Assembly: GCA_027081565.1 (NCBI GenBank)
Contig: JALWKG010000094.1
Location: 1-6,084 of the forward strand
DNA from: Helicobacteraceae bacterium
GTDB lineage: Bacteria; Campylobacterota; Campylobacteria; Campylobacterales; Sulfurimonadaceae
Direction: 5' to 3'
DNA length: 6,084 nucleotides
Made by a program: the position numbers and the translations under genes. The notes beneath the pieces are model-generated. The model was not told where the DNA came from and ran no database searches. It saw only the letters and a program-made list of their open reading frames with translations. Each line of letters starts with the position of its first letter. Position 1 is the stretch's first letter. This document shows, piece after piece, positions 1 through 5,444 of the stretch.

Positions 1-2
1 TT

Positions 3-11
3 TGTTATAAT
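3..11 (+). promoter_or_regulatory. probable extended -10 promoter element for nnr
   Basis: TGTTATAAT reads as an extended -10 box: TG, one base, then consensus TATAAT at 6-11. It lies 18 bases before the nnr start codon. Any -35 region would fall outside the window. Transcription would begin near base 18, at the edge of the Shine-Dalgarno sequence AAAGGA (18-23), leaving a leader of only about 12 bases. This is inferred from base pattern and position only; the gene could also be read from a promoter further upstream. Confidence 0.4.
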
Positions 12-29
12 ATCCTCAAAGGAATATTC

Positions 30-1421
30 ATGCAAAACCTCTTTAGTGAAGTCACCTCTTTAGACCAACGATGTTATAGTGAATACGGTTTAAGCGAGGA
101 TCTTTTAATGGAGCATGCTGCTGACGGTATGGCTGACTTCATACATAACAGATATGAAGGGCATAAACATCTCTGTATTGTTTGTGGTAGCGGTAATAAT
201 GGGGCAGACGGTATTACTTTGGCACGCTTGTTACACCGTGATTTTGAGGTCTCTCTCTATCTTGGAAAAGAGGTACACTCAGAGATGGCCAAACTCCAAC
301 TCAAACGTGCTAAGGCTATAAATGTCCCTCTTGTCACTGAACTTCCTGAATGTGATATCTTAGTGGATGCACTTTTTGGAAGTGGCCTAAGTCGTGATTT
401 TGATAAAGAGACCAAAACGCTTATCAGACATATGAATACTCTAGACGCAGAAAAAATTGCCTGCGATATCCCCTCTGGCTTAAAGATAGACGGCACCCAA
501 CAAGAGGTCTGTTTTGAAGCGGATACCACACTGACTATGGGTGCACTGAAACGGGGCATGTTCAGTGATGCGGCCAAAGAGCTAGTGGGTTCTGTCTACG
601 TCATCGACCTTGGCGTCAGCAGAACGGTTTATGAAACACAGAGCAACTGGAAACTTTTAGATGAAGACGATCTGCACCTACCCCACCGCCATCTAAAAAA
701 CTCCCATAAAGGAAGTTATGGCCATCTCTCCCTCATCTGCGGTGAAAAACCAGGTGCAGCCGTCATGGCAGGCTCCGCTGCTTTACGTTTTGGTTCAGGT
801 CTCGTCACACTCCTCAGTAATAACAATGAGCAGATCCCCTTTGAGTTGATGCAGTCTCATCTTCTGCCCACCACAACAACGGCTATTGCATTGGGCATGG
901 GTCTTGGGACAGAGTTCTCCAATGAAGAGCTGCATACCCTACTTGACAACGATCTTCCTCTTCTACTCGATGCAGACATCTTTTCTCATCCTCTTTTCTC
1001 AGAGTTATTACAACGTAACAATGTACTTATAACGCCACATCCTAAAGAGTTTACTGTCATATTAAAAGCTTGTGCTCTGGCCGATATTGGCATAGCAACC
1101 TTGCAAAACAACCGTTTTAAGTATGTTGAACTTTTTTGTAACGCCTATCCTCATATCACCTTGGTACTCAAAGGTGCCAATGTCATTATTGCACAAAAAA
1201 ACAGTTTTTACATCAACCCTCACGGGACAAGTATATTGGCAAAAGGAGGAAGTGGCGATGTTTTGGCAGGACTCATTGCTTCTTTAATAGCCCAAGGGTA
1301 TACTCTACTCAACGCAGCTATACATGGCGCACTTGCCCACACTGCCGCAGCAGCTAAGGTAGACAAAAACAGCTACGCACTCACCCCACAAGATCTTATT
1401 GAGGCTATTACCACTTTATGA
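30..1421 (+). CDS. nnr: bifunctional NAD(P)HX epimerase / ADP-dependent NAD(P)HX dehydratase
   Basis: Cytosolic metabolite-repair enzyme. It epimerises and dehydrates hydrated NADH and NADPH (NADHX, NADPHX) back to usable cofactor. The 463 residues hold the two classical domains. The N-terminal YjeF_N epimerase domain (about 1-205) has the nucleotide loop GSGNNGADG (53-61), DALFGSGL (113-120) and CDIPSG (145-150) with the acidic residue D146. The C-terminal ribokinase-like dehydratase domain (about 210-463) starts at HKGSYGHLSLICG (226-238), followed by PHPKEF (336-341), LKGANVIIA (380-388) and the nucleotide-binding GGSGDVLAG (406-414), with D410 as the family's catalytic aspartate. The length is a little below the usual 490-510. 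The start follows AAAGGA (18-23) at six-base spacing. The stop TGA overlaps the purN start as ATGA, implying translational coupling. No key residue appears to be missing. Confidence 0.95.
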   Translation: MQNLFSEVTSLDQRCYSEYGLSEDLLMEHAADGMADFIHNRYEGHKHLCIVCGSGNNGADGITLARLLHRDFEVSLYLGKEVHSEMAKLQLKRAKAINVPLVTELPECDILVDALFGSGLSRDFDKETKTLIRHMNTLDAEKIACDIPSGLKIDGTQQEVCFEADTTLTMGALKRGMFSDAAKELVGSVYVIDLGVSRTVYETQSNWKLLDEDDLHLPHRHLKNSHKGSYGHLSLICGEKPGAAVMAGSAALRFGSGLVTLLSNNNEQIPFELMQSHLLPTTTTAIALGMGLGTEFSNEELHTLLDNDLPLLLDADIFSHPLFSELLQRNNVLITPHPKEFTVILKACALADIGIATLQNNRFKYVELFCNAYPHITLVLKGANVIIAQKNSFYINPHGTSILAKGGSGDVLAGLIASLIAQGYTLLNAAIHGALAHTAAAAKVDKNSYALTPQDLIEAITTL

Positions 1422-1993
1422 AACACAAAAATATCGTCATTCTCTTTAGCGGAGAGGGCTCCAACCTACTCAACATCATCGAAAAACTACACCAAAAAGA
1501 GTGTCACGTCGCAGCAGCGATCACCAATCGTCCTTTAGCCAAAGGCATTGAAAAAGCACAGCAACACCAGGTCAAAGTCGAGGTTATTGATCATAAAGCT
1601 TATGACAGTCGTGATGCCTTCGATGCCCAACTTTTAGAGACCATAAACTGCCATAACCCTGACCTTGTTGTCATGGCAGGTTTTATGCGGATACTGACAC
1701 CACTTGTTACTAACAACATCAGAGCCATTAACATCCACCCCTCACTCCTACCACTTTTTAAAGGAGGCAATGCCATTGTAGAGAGTTTTGAGAGCAGTGA
1801 GGAACAAGGTGGTATCAGTGTCCATTGGGTCAGTTCCGAGCTTGATGGTGGGGAAGTGATCGCACAGCGAGCTTTTGAAAAAGAGGCAAATGAGACACTC
1901 GAAAGCTTTACGATTAAGATCCAAAAACTGGAACATGAACTCCTTCCCGAGACCATTGTCAAGATTCTTAAGAGAGATGCATCTTCTCAGTAA
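1418..1993 (+). CDS. purN: phosphoribosylglycinamide formyltransferase (GAR transformylase)
   Basis: Transfers the formyl group of 10-formyltetrahydrofolate to glycinamide ribonucleotide, the third step of de novo purine synthesis, in the cytosol. The 191 residues cover a whole formyl-transferase domain. The phosphate-binding SGEGSNL is at 11-17, MAGFMRIL at 86-93, and the signature NIHPSLLP at 105-112 supplies catalytic N105 and H107. SVHWV (134-138) leads to ELDGGEVIAQ (141-150) with the third catalytic residue D143; these correspond to N106, H108 and D144 of the E. coli enzyme. The stretch after HPSLLP (LFKGGNAI) differs from the E. coli form. The start codon overlaps the nnr stop by four bases. 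The only purine-rich site, GAGG (1401-1404), is 13 bases away, so initiation probably relies on coupling to nnr translation. Confidence 0.95.
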   Translation: MKHKNIVILFSGEGSNLLNIIEKLHQKECHVAAAITNRPLAKGIEKAQQHQVKVEVIDHKAYDSRDAFDAQLLETINCHNPDLVVMAGFMRILTPLVTNNIRAINIHPSLLPLFKGGNAIVESFESSEEQGGISVHWVSSELDGGEVIAQRAFEKEANETLESFTIKIQKLEHELLPETIVKILKRDASSQ

Positions 1994-2020
1994 GTAAGAG
2001 AGTTTACAGAGTGAGTATGT

Positions 2021-2038
2021 TATAAACGCACCAATAAT
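2021..2038 (+). promoter_or_regulatory. possible -10 region upstream of thiG
   Basis: Two AT-rich hexamers lie in the 87-bp purN-thiG gap: TATAAA (2021-2026) and AATAAT (2033-2038). Either could act as a -10 box, but no good -35 partner is seen at 16-18 bp spacing; TTTACA at 2003-2008 is only 12 bp from the first. Weak -35 boxes are common in Campylobacterota, so a thiG promoter here is possible. Read-through from purN is equally possible. Confidence 0.25.
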
Positions 2039-2043
2039 TACAT

Positions 2044-2061
2044 AGGCAAGATTTTTTGCCT
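2044..2061 (+). terminator. small hairpin between purN and thiG (weak terminator or leader stem)
   Basis: AGGCAA (2044-2049) and TTGCCT (2056-2061) form a perfect 6-bp stem with the six-base loop GATTTT. Only TTT follows, so it is a weak intrinsic terminator at best. It ends 10 bases before the thiG Shine-Dalgarno site and may instead be a stem in the thiG leader. No known riboswitch consensus is visible. Confidence 0.3.
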
Positions 2062-2071
2062 TTACTATCAT

Positions 2072-2075
2072 GGAG
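2072..2075 (+). promoter_or_regulatory. ribosome binding site of thiG
   Basis: GGAG sits five bases before the ATG at 2081 and fixes that start. It is the clearest Shine-Dalgarno site in the three-gene group, in keeping with independent translation after the 87-bp gap. Confidence 0.75.
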
Positions 2076-2080
2076 AAAAC

Positions 2081-2860
2081 ATGGATAACATTTTAAAAAT
2101 CGGTAAATACGAACTGGGTTCACGCCTTATAGTTGGTAGCGGTAAATATGACAGCTTTGAGACTACAAAAGCAGCAACACTGGCATCGGGATCAGAGCTT
2201 ATCACAGTTGCAGTACGTCGTCTTAACATCACAGACCCGGACAAAGAGAACCTACGTGACACTTTTGCAGGTACAAATGTAAAGTTTTTACCAAACTCCG
2301 CAGGTTGTGTGACGGCTGAAGAGGCGATCACAACTTTTCGTCTGACACGTGAAGCGACAGGCATTGACCTCATCAAACTTGAGGTGATCGGTGATACACA
2401 AAAGACACTTTATCCTGATGTTTTAGAGACCATTAAAGCCTGTGAGGTTCTCTCTAAAGAGGGCTTTACGATTATGGCTTACACCTCAGATGATCCGATC
2501 ATGGCAAAACGCCTCGAAGACGCTGGTGCAGCTGCTGTCATGCCTCTTGCAGCACCTATTGGTTCCGGTCTAGGTGTACAAAACCCATACAATGTTGTTT
2601 TTGTTCGCGAAGCAGTTAACTTACCGATCATCGTTGATGCCGGTATTGGTTGTGCAAGTGATGCGACTTATGCGATGGAGTTGGGTGCTGATGGTGTTTT
2701 GACCAACACAGCCATTGCCCAAGCACAAAACCCTATGATCATGGCAGAAGCGATGAAACACGCTATCCGTGCCGGTCGCATGAGCTATCTTGCTGGTCGT
2801 ATCCCAAAACGTCCTTATGCAACGGCCTCTTCTCCTGTTGATGGGATGATACAATTTTAG
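2081..2860 (+). CDS. thiG: thiazole synthase ThiG
   Basis: Builds the thiazole phosphate ring of thiamine from 1-deoxy-D-xylulose 5-phosphate, dehydroglycine and the thiocarboxylate of the sulfur carrier ThiS. It is cytosolic and works with ThiH or ThiO. The 259-residue TIM barrel has the usual length. Visible signatures are PNSAGC (71-76), LIKLEVIGD (97-105) with K99 placed as the Schiff-base lysine known from the family, MPLAAPIGSGLGVQNP (154-169), and VDAGIGCASDA (185-195) followed by GADGVLTNTAIA (202-213), the phosphate-binding end of the barrel. The start is set by GGAG at five-base spacing. No thiS, thiF or thiH lies within the window, so the partners must be encoded elsewhere. Its upstream neighbour is purN, and the gene is followed by repeat-rich non-coding DNA. 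Confidence 0.96.
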   Translation: MDNILKIGKYELGSRLIVGSGKYDSFETTKAATLASGSELITVAVRRLNITDPDKENLRDTFAGTNVKFLPNSAGCVTAEEAITTFRLTREATGIDLIKLEVIGDTQKTLYPDVLETIKACEVLSKEGFTIMAYTSDDPIMAKRLEDAGAAAVMPLAAPIGSGLGVQNPYNVVFVREAVNLPIIVDAGIGCASDATYAMELGADGVLTNTAIAQAQNPMIMAEAMKHAIRAGRMSYLAGRIPKRPYATASSPVDGMIQF

Positions 2861-2864
2861 AACG

Positions 2865-2874
2865 CTTCCGGAAG
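2865..2874. repeat. perfect 10-bp palindrome just after thiG
   Basis: CTTCCGGAAG begins four bases after the thiG stop codon. It overlaps the first AAGTAATTC end of the tandem element pair described at 2872-3148. With no unpaired loop it would make a poor hairpin, so a protein-binding site or the junction of an inserted element is more likely than a terminator. Its role is unknown. Confidence 0.4.
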
Positions 2875-2886
2875 TAATTCTAATAT

Positions 2887-2964
2887 AGCCGTCAGGTGTA
2901 CTTCGTACATACCTTATGGTTCCAAACCTAACAGAGCCAAGCAGTTGGCTCTGTCTTGACGGTT
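2887..2964. other. branched stem-loop structure, candidate structured RNA
   Basis: The closing arms AGCCGTCA (2887-2894) and TGACGGTT (2957-2964) pair over eight positions with one G-U. They enclose three hairpins: TGTAC/GTACA (2897-2901 with 2905-2909, loop TTC), GGTT/AACC (2918-2921 with 2925-2928) and a perfect 10-bp stem ACAGAGCCAA/TTGGCTCTGT (2931-2940 with 2945-2954, loop GCAG). A four-way junction of this size resembles a folded RNA, though it does not fit tRNA dimensions. The strand is undecided. On the + strand, TTTT directly follows the closing stem, so it could also end the thiG transcript. The pairings are seen in the sequence; the function is unknown. Confidence 0.4.
2931..2954 (+). 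terminator. strong 10-bp hairpin, possible thiG transcript end
   Basis: Perfect inverted repeat of 10 bp with a GCAG tetraloop, about 70 bases after the thiG stop. No T-run follows directly; the nearest is TTTT at 2963-2966. It is therefore not a standard intrinsic terminator, but it is the best candidate stem for ending or protecting the thiG mRNA. Confidence 0.35.
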
Positions 2965-3010
2965 TTCATGTTAACACTGGGTTTCACCCGAGGGCATTTC
3001 CTTTGATCAG

Positions 3011-3099
3011 ACTCAGCGTCAGGCTCGCGTGCAGATGAACCTCACTTATTACTTTCAGCACTTCTAAAAGTAATTCCCATACCTACGCTAACGCTGAGT
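3011..3099. repeat. nested inverted repeats spanning the junction of the two element copies
   Basis: ACTCAGCGT (3011-3019) pairs perfectly with ACGCTGAGT (3091-3099). Inside these, GCGT (3027-3030) matches ACGC (3085-3088), and ATTACTTT (3048-3055) pairs perfectly with AAAGTAAT (3067-3074) around an 11-base loop. The inner pair is formed by the facing ends of the two element copies. The whole could fold into a long interrupted hairpin in DNA or RNA. Confidence 0.5.
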
Positions 3100-3148
3100 T
3101 CACTTCGGCAGTGAGCCCACGTGCAGGTAACCACACTTTTTATTACTT
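3068..3148. repeat. repeat element copy 2 (81 bp, same ends as copy 1)
   Basis: Starts with AAGTAATTC (3068-3076), identical to the start of copy 1, and ends with the sequence at 3120-3148. That end matches 3028-3054 except for two substitutions, one single-base gap and three extra T. The interior contains a hairpin TTCACT/AGTGAG (3099-3104 with 3110-3115, loop TCGGC). Shared ends with different interiors are typical of deletion derivatives within a mobile or palindromic repeat family. No coding frame is supported. Confidence 0.5.
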
Positions 3149-3317
3149 ACTTGATGACCCAATTTATTTCCAAATGTATGACTTACAATATTCACTCTCA
3201 ACCTAGTAAACCACTATGCTACTGATTTTAAAGTGTACACCCAAAAAATCACACTACCTCAAAAACTAAAGCTTCTTTTCTATACAATCGTTTTATGATT
3301 AATTATTAGGATTTGTA
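3149..3317. other. AT-rich gene-free leader region of the thioredoxin-like gene
   Basis: This stretch separates the repeat pair from the gene at 3318. It contains one perfect 8-bp palindrome, GTGTACAC (3233-3240), and AT-rich promoter-like hexamers close to the gene. The longest ATG frame (3154-3225, 23 codons) has no ribosome binding site. I see nothing else in it. Confidence 0.5.
3294..3311 (+). promoter_or_regulatory. candidate -10 box and ribosome binding site of the thioredoxin-like gene
   Basis: TATGAT (3294-3299) is one base from the sigma-70 -10 consensus; a second option is TATACAAT at 3281-3288. No good -35 box is visible. AGGA (3308-3311) lies six bases before the ATG at 3318 and supports that start. 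Confidence 0.4.
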
Positions 3318-3749
3318 ATGCGTATTTTTGCTCTACTTATAACTATAGTTTTCTCTCTGTATTCTTCTGAGACTGTTGCGCAACAGTTGGGGTATTATAG
3401 TGACTACAAGACAGCACTTAGTGTCGCTCAAAAAGAGCAAAAGCCTTTGATTCTTGTGGTGGTCACCTCTTACTGTCCCTGGTGTCGTAAGCTAGAGCGT
3501 AAGAGCTTGGCATCTCCTGTTATAGACCAATATATCAAAGCCCACTTTATCTCGCTTATCGTTGACCGCAACAAAGATGCTGATTGTTTTCCCAAAATAT
3601 TCCAGACCCCACGTATTCCTACCGTCTTCTATATTGATCCTGACAGTACTAAAGCATATTGGGAAACGGTAGGTTATTTGAGTAAAAGTGAGTTTTCAGA
3701 GTCTATACATGATGCACAGAAGATATTCGAACAGAGGGATCTTAAGTAA
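3318..3749 (+). CDS. exported thioredoxin-family protein (CPWC active site)
   Basis: A 143-residue thioredoxin-fold protein, probably periplasmic. Residues 1-21 form a signal peptide: MR, a hydrophobic core FALLITIVF, and a likely cleavage after TVA before QQ. The mature part is about 120 residues. Its redox motif is CPWC (C53, C56) within SYCPWC, followed by RKLE. The family's cis-proline loop is seen at IPTVFYIDPD (100-109), with P101. One extra cysteine, C90, lies before the FPKIFQTPRI stretch. This pattern matches small thioredoxin-like (Thioredoxin_7 / SoxW-like) proteins that reduce or rescue periplasmic disulfides or cytochromes; the true partner is unknown. The gene stands alone, with its own ribosome site (AGGA, six-base spacing), between repeat DNA and a converging transporter unit, so context gives no clue to its target. 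Confidence 0.85.
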   Translation: MRIFALLITIVFSLYSSETVAQQLGYYSDYKTALSVAQKEQKPLILVVVTSYCPWCRKLERKSLASPVIDQYIKAHFISLIVDRNKDADCFPKIFQTPRIPTVFYIDPDSTKAYWETVGYLSKSEFSESIHDAQKIFEQRDLK

Positions 3750-3787
3750 TTTCTAAAAAAGCACCCTCGTCTTAATAACTAAAGGTT

Positions 3788-3934
3788 TTATAGCCTATCA
3801 TCCAGCGACATCATCTTATCAGCCAAACCTATACCAAACACAAGAAACAGCACTGTTACTGCGATAAAAATTGCCGCAACACTTTCATTGACCTTGTTAT
3901 TACAAAAGGCATTGAACACTCTGTATCTATACAA
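3788..3934 (-). CDS. small single-span membrane protein, function unknown
   Basis: An open frame of 48 codons from a TTG at 3934, or 43 codons from a GTG at 3919. An in-frame TGA at 3938-3940 bounds it upstream, so no ATG start near its N-terminus is available. The peptide has a polar N-terminus (FNAFCNNKVNE), one clear membrane segment SVAAIFIAVTVLFLVFGIGL (residues 18-37 from TTG) and a charged tail DKMMSLDDRL. For TTG, a GTAGG-like site lies about eight bases upstream; GTG has no obvious site. It is on the same strand as the sodium-dependent transporter and begins 93 bases after that gene's stop, with a hairpin between. NSS transporters of the MetP type have small partner subunits encoded just downstream, but I do not recognise the MetS sequence pattern here. 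It could also be the tail of a decayed gene. The protein-like character is seen in sequence; everything else is inference. Confidence 0.45.
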   Translation of the reverse strand: MYRYRVFNAFCNNKVNESVAAIFIAVTVLFLVFGIGLADKMMSLDDRL

Positions 3935-3937
3935 TGT

Positions 3938-3959
3938 TCAGACCTACTCTAAAGTCTGA
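3938..3959 (-). other. short inverted repeat before the small membrane ORF
   Basis: TCAGAC (3938-3943) and GTCTGA (3954-3959) form a 6-bp stem around a 10-base loop. On the - strand it lies immediately before the candidate TTG start, and its right arm begins at the GTAGG-like ribosome site. It might modulate translation of the small ORF or be incidental. Confidence 0.25.
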
Positions 3960-3985
3960 CTCCAGCGTACTTGTTTTATAAGCAA

Positions 3986-4011
3986 ATAGATATAATTTAG
4001 CTTATATCTAT
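3986..4011 (-). terminator. AT-rich 10-bp hairpin downstream of the NSS transporter gene
   Basis: ATAGATATAA (3986-3995) and TTATATCTAT (4002-4011) are a perfect 10-bp inverted repeat around a six-base loop, 16 bases beyond the transporter stop codon. In the - direction it is followed by TTGCTTATAAAA, so the T-run is poor. It may be a weak terminator or a 3' protective stem. The dyad TATAAGC/GCTTATA (3977-3983 with 4000-4006) overlaps it and could compete for pairing. Confidence 0.4.
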
Positions 4012-4027
4012 CAGTATTAAAATAGAG

Positions 4028-5371
4028 TTACAAGTTTAATATGCCAACAAGATTTAACACAACAACAAAAAGTGCTACTGGAACGATATAACGCAGACTA
4101 AAGTACCAGTAAGGGTAGAAAAAGCCCAAATCTCTTTTTAAAACAGAGGCAACGCGTTCTTCCTGCATCACATGTCCTACAAATACAGCCATAATAAGAC
4201 CCCCGATAGGTAACATCACAGAAGCCGTAATAAAATCTGCCCAGTCAAAGAAGTTCTTCGAACCAAAGGTCAAGATCTCACCATACTCTTTAGAGGTTGA
4301 GAGGATCGCCACAATACCAAAAATATAAAAGAAGAGACCCGAAGCCACCGATGCTTTTAAACGGCTAAACTTGAAACGGTCAACCAGGTACTGTATAAAA
4401 GGTTCTACTAACGAGACTGCCGAGGTAAGTCCTGCTGAAGCTAATGCCACAAAAAAAGTAAAAGCAAAAAAGTGTCCTGCTACGCCCATCTCAGAGAAGA
4501 CTGCCGGAAGGGAAATAAAGACCAGACCCGGTCCTGCCGATGGAGAAGCACCATACTCATATAAAAAAGTAAACAGAGTCAGACCTGCCACCAGTGCAAT
4601 ACCGGTATCTAAAGCGATAACAATCAGTGAACTGCGTACCAAGTTACTGTCCTTAGGAAGAGAGGCTGAATAGGTCAAAATGGTGGCCATACCCAAAGAG
4701 AGCGTGAAAAAGGCATGGCCTACGGCTGTTACCAAGGAGGCAGAAGTTAGTTTACTCCAGTCCACTCCAAACATAAAATCCCAAGACTGGGCAAAGCCAG
4801 AGAGTGTAGTAGCGTAAACAAACATACTTCCCATGGTAACAATAAGTACAGGCATTAAAAAAAAGTTCAACTTCTCAATACCCCCTTTGATCCCTCTAGC
4901 TACCACCGTTGTCACAAATAAAAAGACAAGCGTGTGGTAGAAGATCTGCGTCCCAATATCTAGAGACAATAACGCTGTAAAATGTTCTTTAGCCACATCA
5001 ACACTTGAAGGAAGAGAACCAAGAGAAAGTAAAACAAAATGAAAGGTCCAACCTATAACAGGAGAGTAGAAGGTCATGATGATCAAACCCGCTATACTCA
5101 TAAAGCCGCCATACTTCCAAAAGTTTTTATGCCGCGGCGCCAGCTCTTCAAAATCACTGACACTGTCACGTCTCCCTACATAACCGATCAACATCTCAGC
5201 GATCATCAGCGTAAAACCTATCATTAACACGGTAATAAGATAGACAAAAACAAAAGCACCACCACCATTTTCACCAGTAATGTAAGGAAACTTCCAAATA
5301 TTCCCCAAGCCAACCGCGCTTCCAGCAGCTGCCAAAATAAAACCGATACGACTAAAACGTGCTATTTTCAT
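4028..5371 (-). CDS. sodium-dependent transporter of the NSS/SNF (SLC6) family
   Basis: Inner-membrane symporter of the LeuT fold that uses the sodium gradient to import a small solute, most often an amino acid; the substrate cannot be read here. From this start it has 447 residues and about 11 membrane spans, like the bacterial transporters Tyt1 and MhsT rather than 12-span LeuT. TM1 carries GSAVGLGNIWKFPY (17-30), the unwound sodium-site helix, with A19, V20 and N24 matching LeuT A22, V23 and N27. TM3 has FYSPVIGW (101-108). TM6 has FFTLSLGM (221-228). TM8 has SAGLTSA with T316 and S317 at the second sodium site. D255 in TM7 stands where LeuT has E290, the mark of chloride-independent bacterial members. 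The start at 5371 is preceded by AGGA at seven-base spacing and fits the family N-terminus. The frame stays open to an ATG at 5437, but those 22 extra residues lack family character and overlap a -10 box. Confidence 0.93.
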   Translation of the reverse strand: MKIARFSRIGFILAAAGSAVGLGNIWKFPYITGENGGGAFVFVYLITVLMIGFTLMIAEMLIGYVGRRDSVSDFEELAPRHKNFWKYGGFMSIAGLIIMTFYSPVIGWTFHFVLLSLGSLPSSVDVAKEHFTALLSLDIGTQIFYHTLVFLFVTTVVARGIKGGIEKLNFFLMPVLIVTMGSMFVYATTLSGFAQSWDFMFGVDWSKLTSASLVTAVGHAFFTLSLGMATILTYSASLPKDSNLVRSSLIVIALDTGIALVAGLTLFTFLYEYGASPSAGPGLVFISLPAVFSEMGVAGHFFAFTFFVALASAGLTSAVSLVEPFIQYLVDRFKFSRLKASVASGLFFYIFGIVAILSTSKEYGEILTFGSKNFFDWADFITASVMLPIGGLIMAVFVGHVMQEERVASVLKRDLGFFYPYWYFSLRYIVPVALFVVVLNLVGILNL

Positions 5372-5378
5372 ACTAATT

Positions 5379-5382
5379 TCCT
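5379..5382 (-). promoter_or_regulatory. ribosome binding site deciding the transporter start
   Basis: Read on the - strand, AGGA lies seven bases before the ATG at 5371. No comparable site precedes the upstream in-frame ATG at 5437. This favours the shorter protein. Confidence 0.65.
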
Positions 5383-5398
5383 GTTTATAATAGCCCTT

Positions 5399-5404
5399 AT
5401 TATA
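5399..5404 (-). promoter_or_regulatory. candidate -10 box of the transporter gene
   Basis: On the - strand TATAAT lies 27 bases before the ATG at 5371, which would give a leader of about 20 bases. The region upstream is A/T-rich with no clear -35 box, as is usual for Campylobacterota promoters. Its position inside the longer open frame supports the internal start. Confidence 0.45.
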
Positions 5405-5444
5405 AAGAAATTTCACTTTAATACGGCTAGAATCCATTTTGCTA

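Larger units (their letters stand above)
2872..3054. repeat. repeat element copy 1 (183 bp, AAGTAATTC ... ATTACTT ends)
   Basis: This copy starts with AAGTAATTC (2872-2880) and ends with the sequence at 3028-3054 (CGTGCAG, then AACC, CACTT and ATTACTT). The outermost seven bases are inverted repeats, AAGTAAT and ATTACTT. A second, shorter copy with the same two ends follows 13 bases later. The interior of copy 1 holds the branched stem structure at 2887-2964 and a TGGGT/ACCCG hairpin (2978-2990). The layout resembles a non-autonomous palindromic element or the eroded end of a transposon. No intact protein frame is present on either strand. Confidence 0.5.

Noticed and set aside
257..577. Long antisense frame inside nnr, and similar frames opposite purN, thiG and the transporter
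   Set aside because: These lie wholly within well-supported genes, lack ribosome sites and show no domain-like sequence; they are shadows of the real coding frames.
1994..2080. TPP riboswitch in front of thiG
   Set aside because: The gap is short and lacks the CTGAGA and related conserved thi-box sequences; only a 6-bp hairpin is seen.
2887..2964. Decayed tRNA gene
   Set aside because: It has four stems, but the arm lengths and loops do not fit: no seven-base anticodon loop, no TTCRANY T-loop and no CCA.
3068..3148. Integron attC site or gene-cassette recombination site
   Set aside because: The folded repeats and core-like AAC/GTT bases suggested it, but no matching pair of RYYYAAC and GTTRRRY core boxes is present at the ends of the fold.
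2872..3148. CRISPR array
   Set aside because: There are only two copies, with unequal interiors of very different length and hairpins inside; no regular repeat-spacer spacing.
3154..3225. 23-codon ATG frame upstream of the thioredoxin-like gene
   Set aside because: No ribosome binding site, no recognisable features and a composition like surrounding non-coding DNA.
3233..3240. GTGTACAC as an operator for the thioredoxin-like gene
   Set aside because: It is a single 8-bp palindrome with no second copy and no known matching regulator, so it is noted only as part of the leader region.
5372..5437. 22-residue N-terminal extension of the NSS transporter
   Set aside because: It lacks family character and a ribosome site, and contains a -10 box; the ATG at 5371 is better supported.
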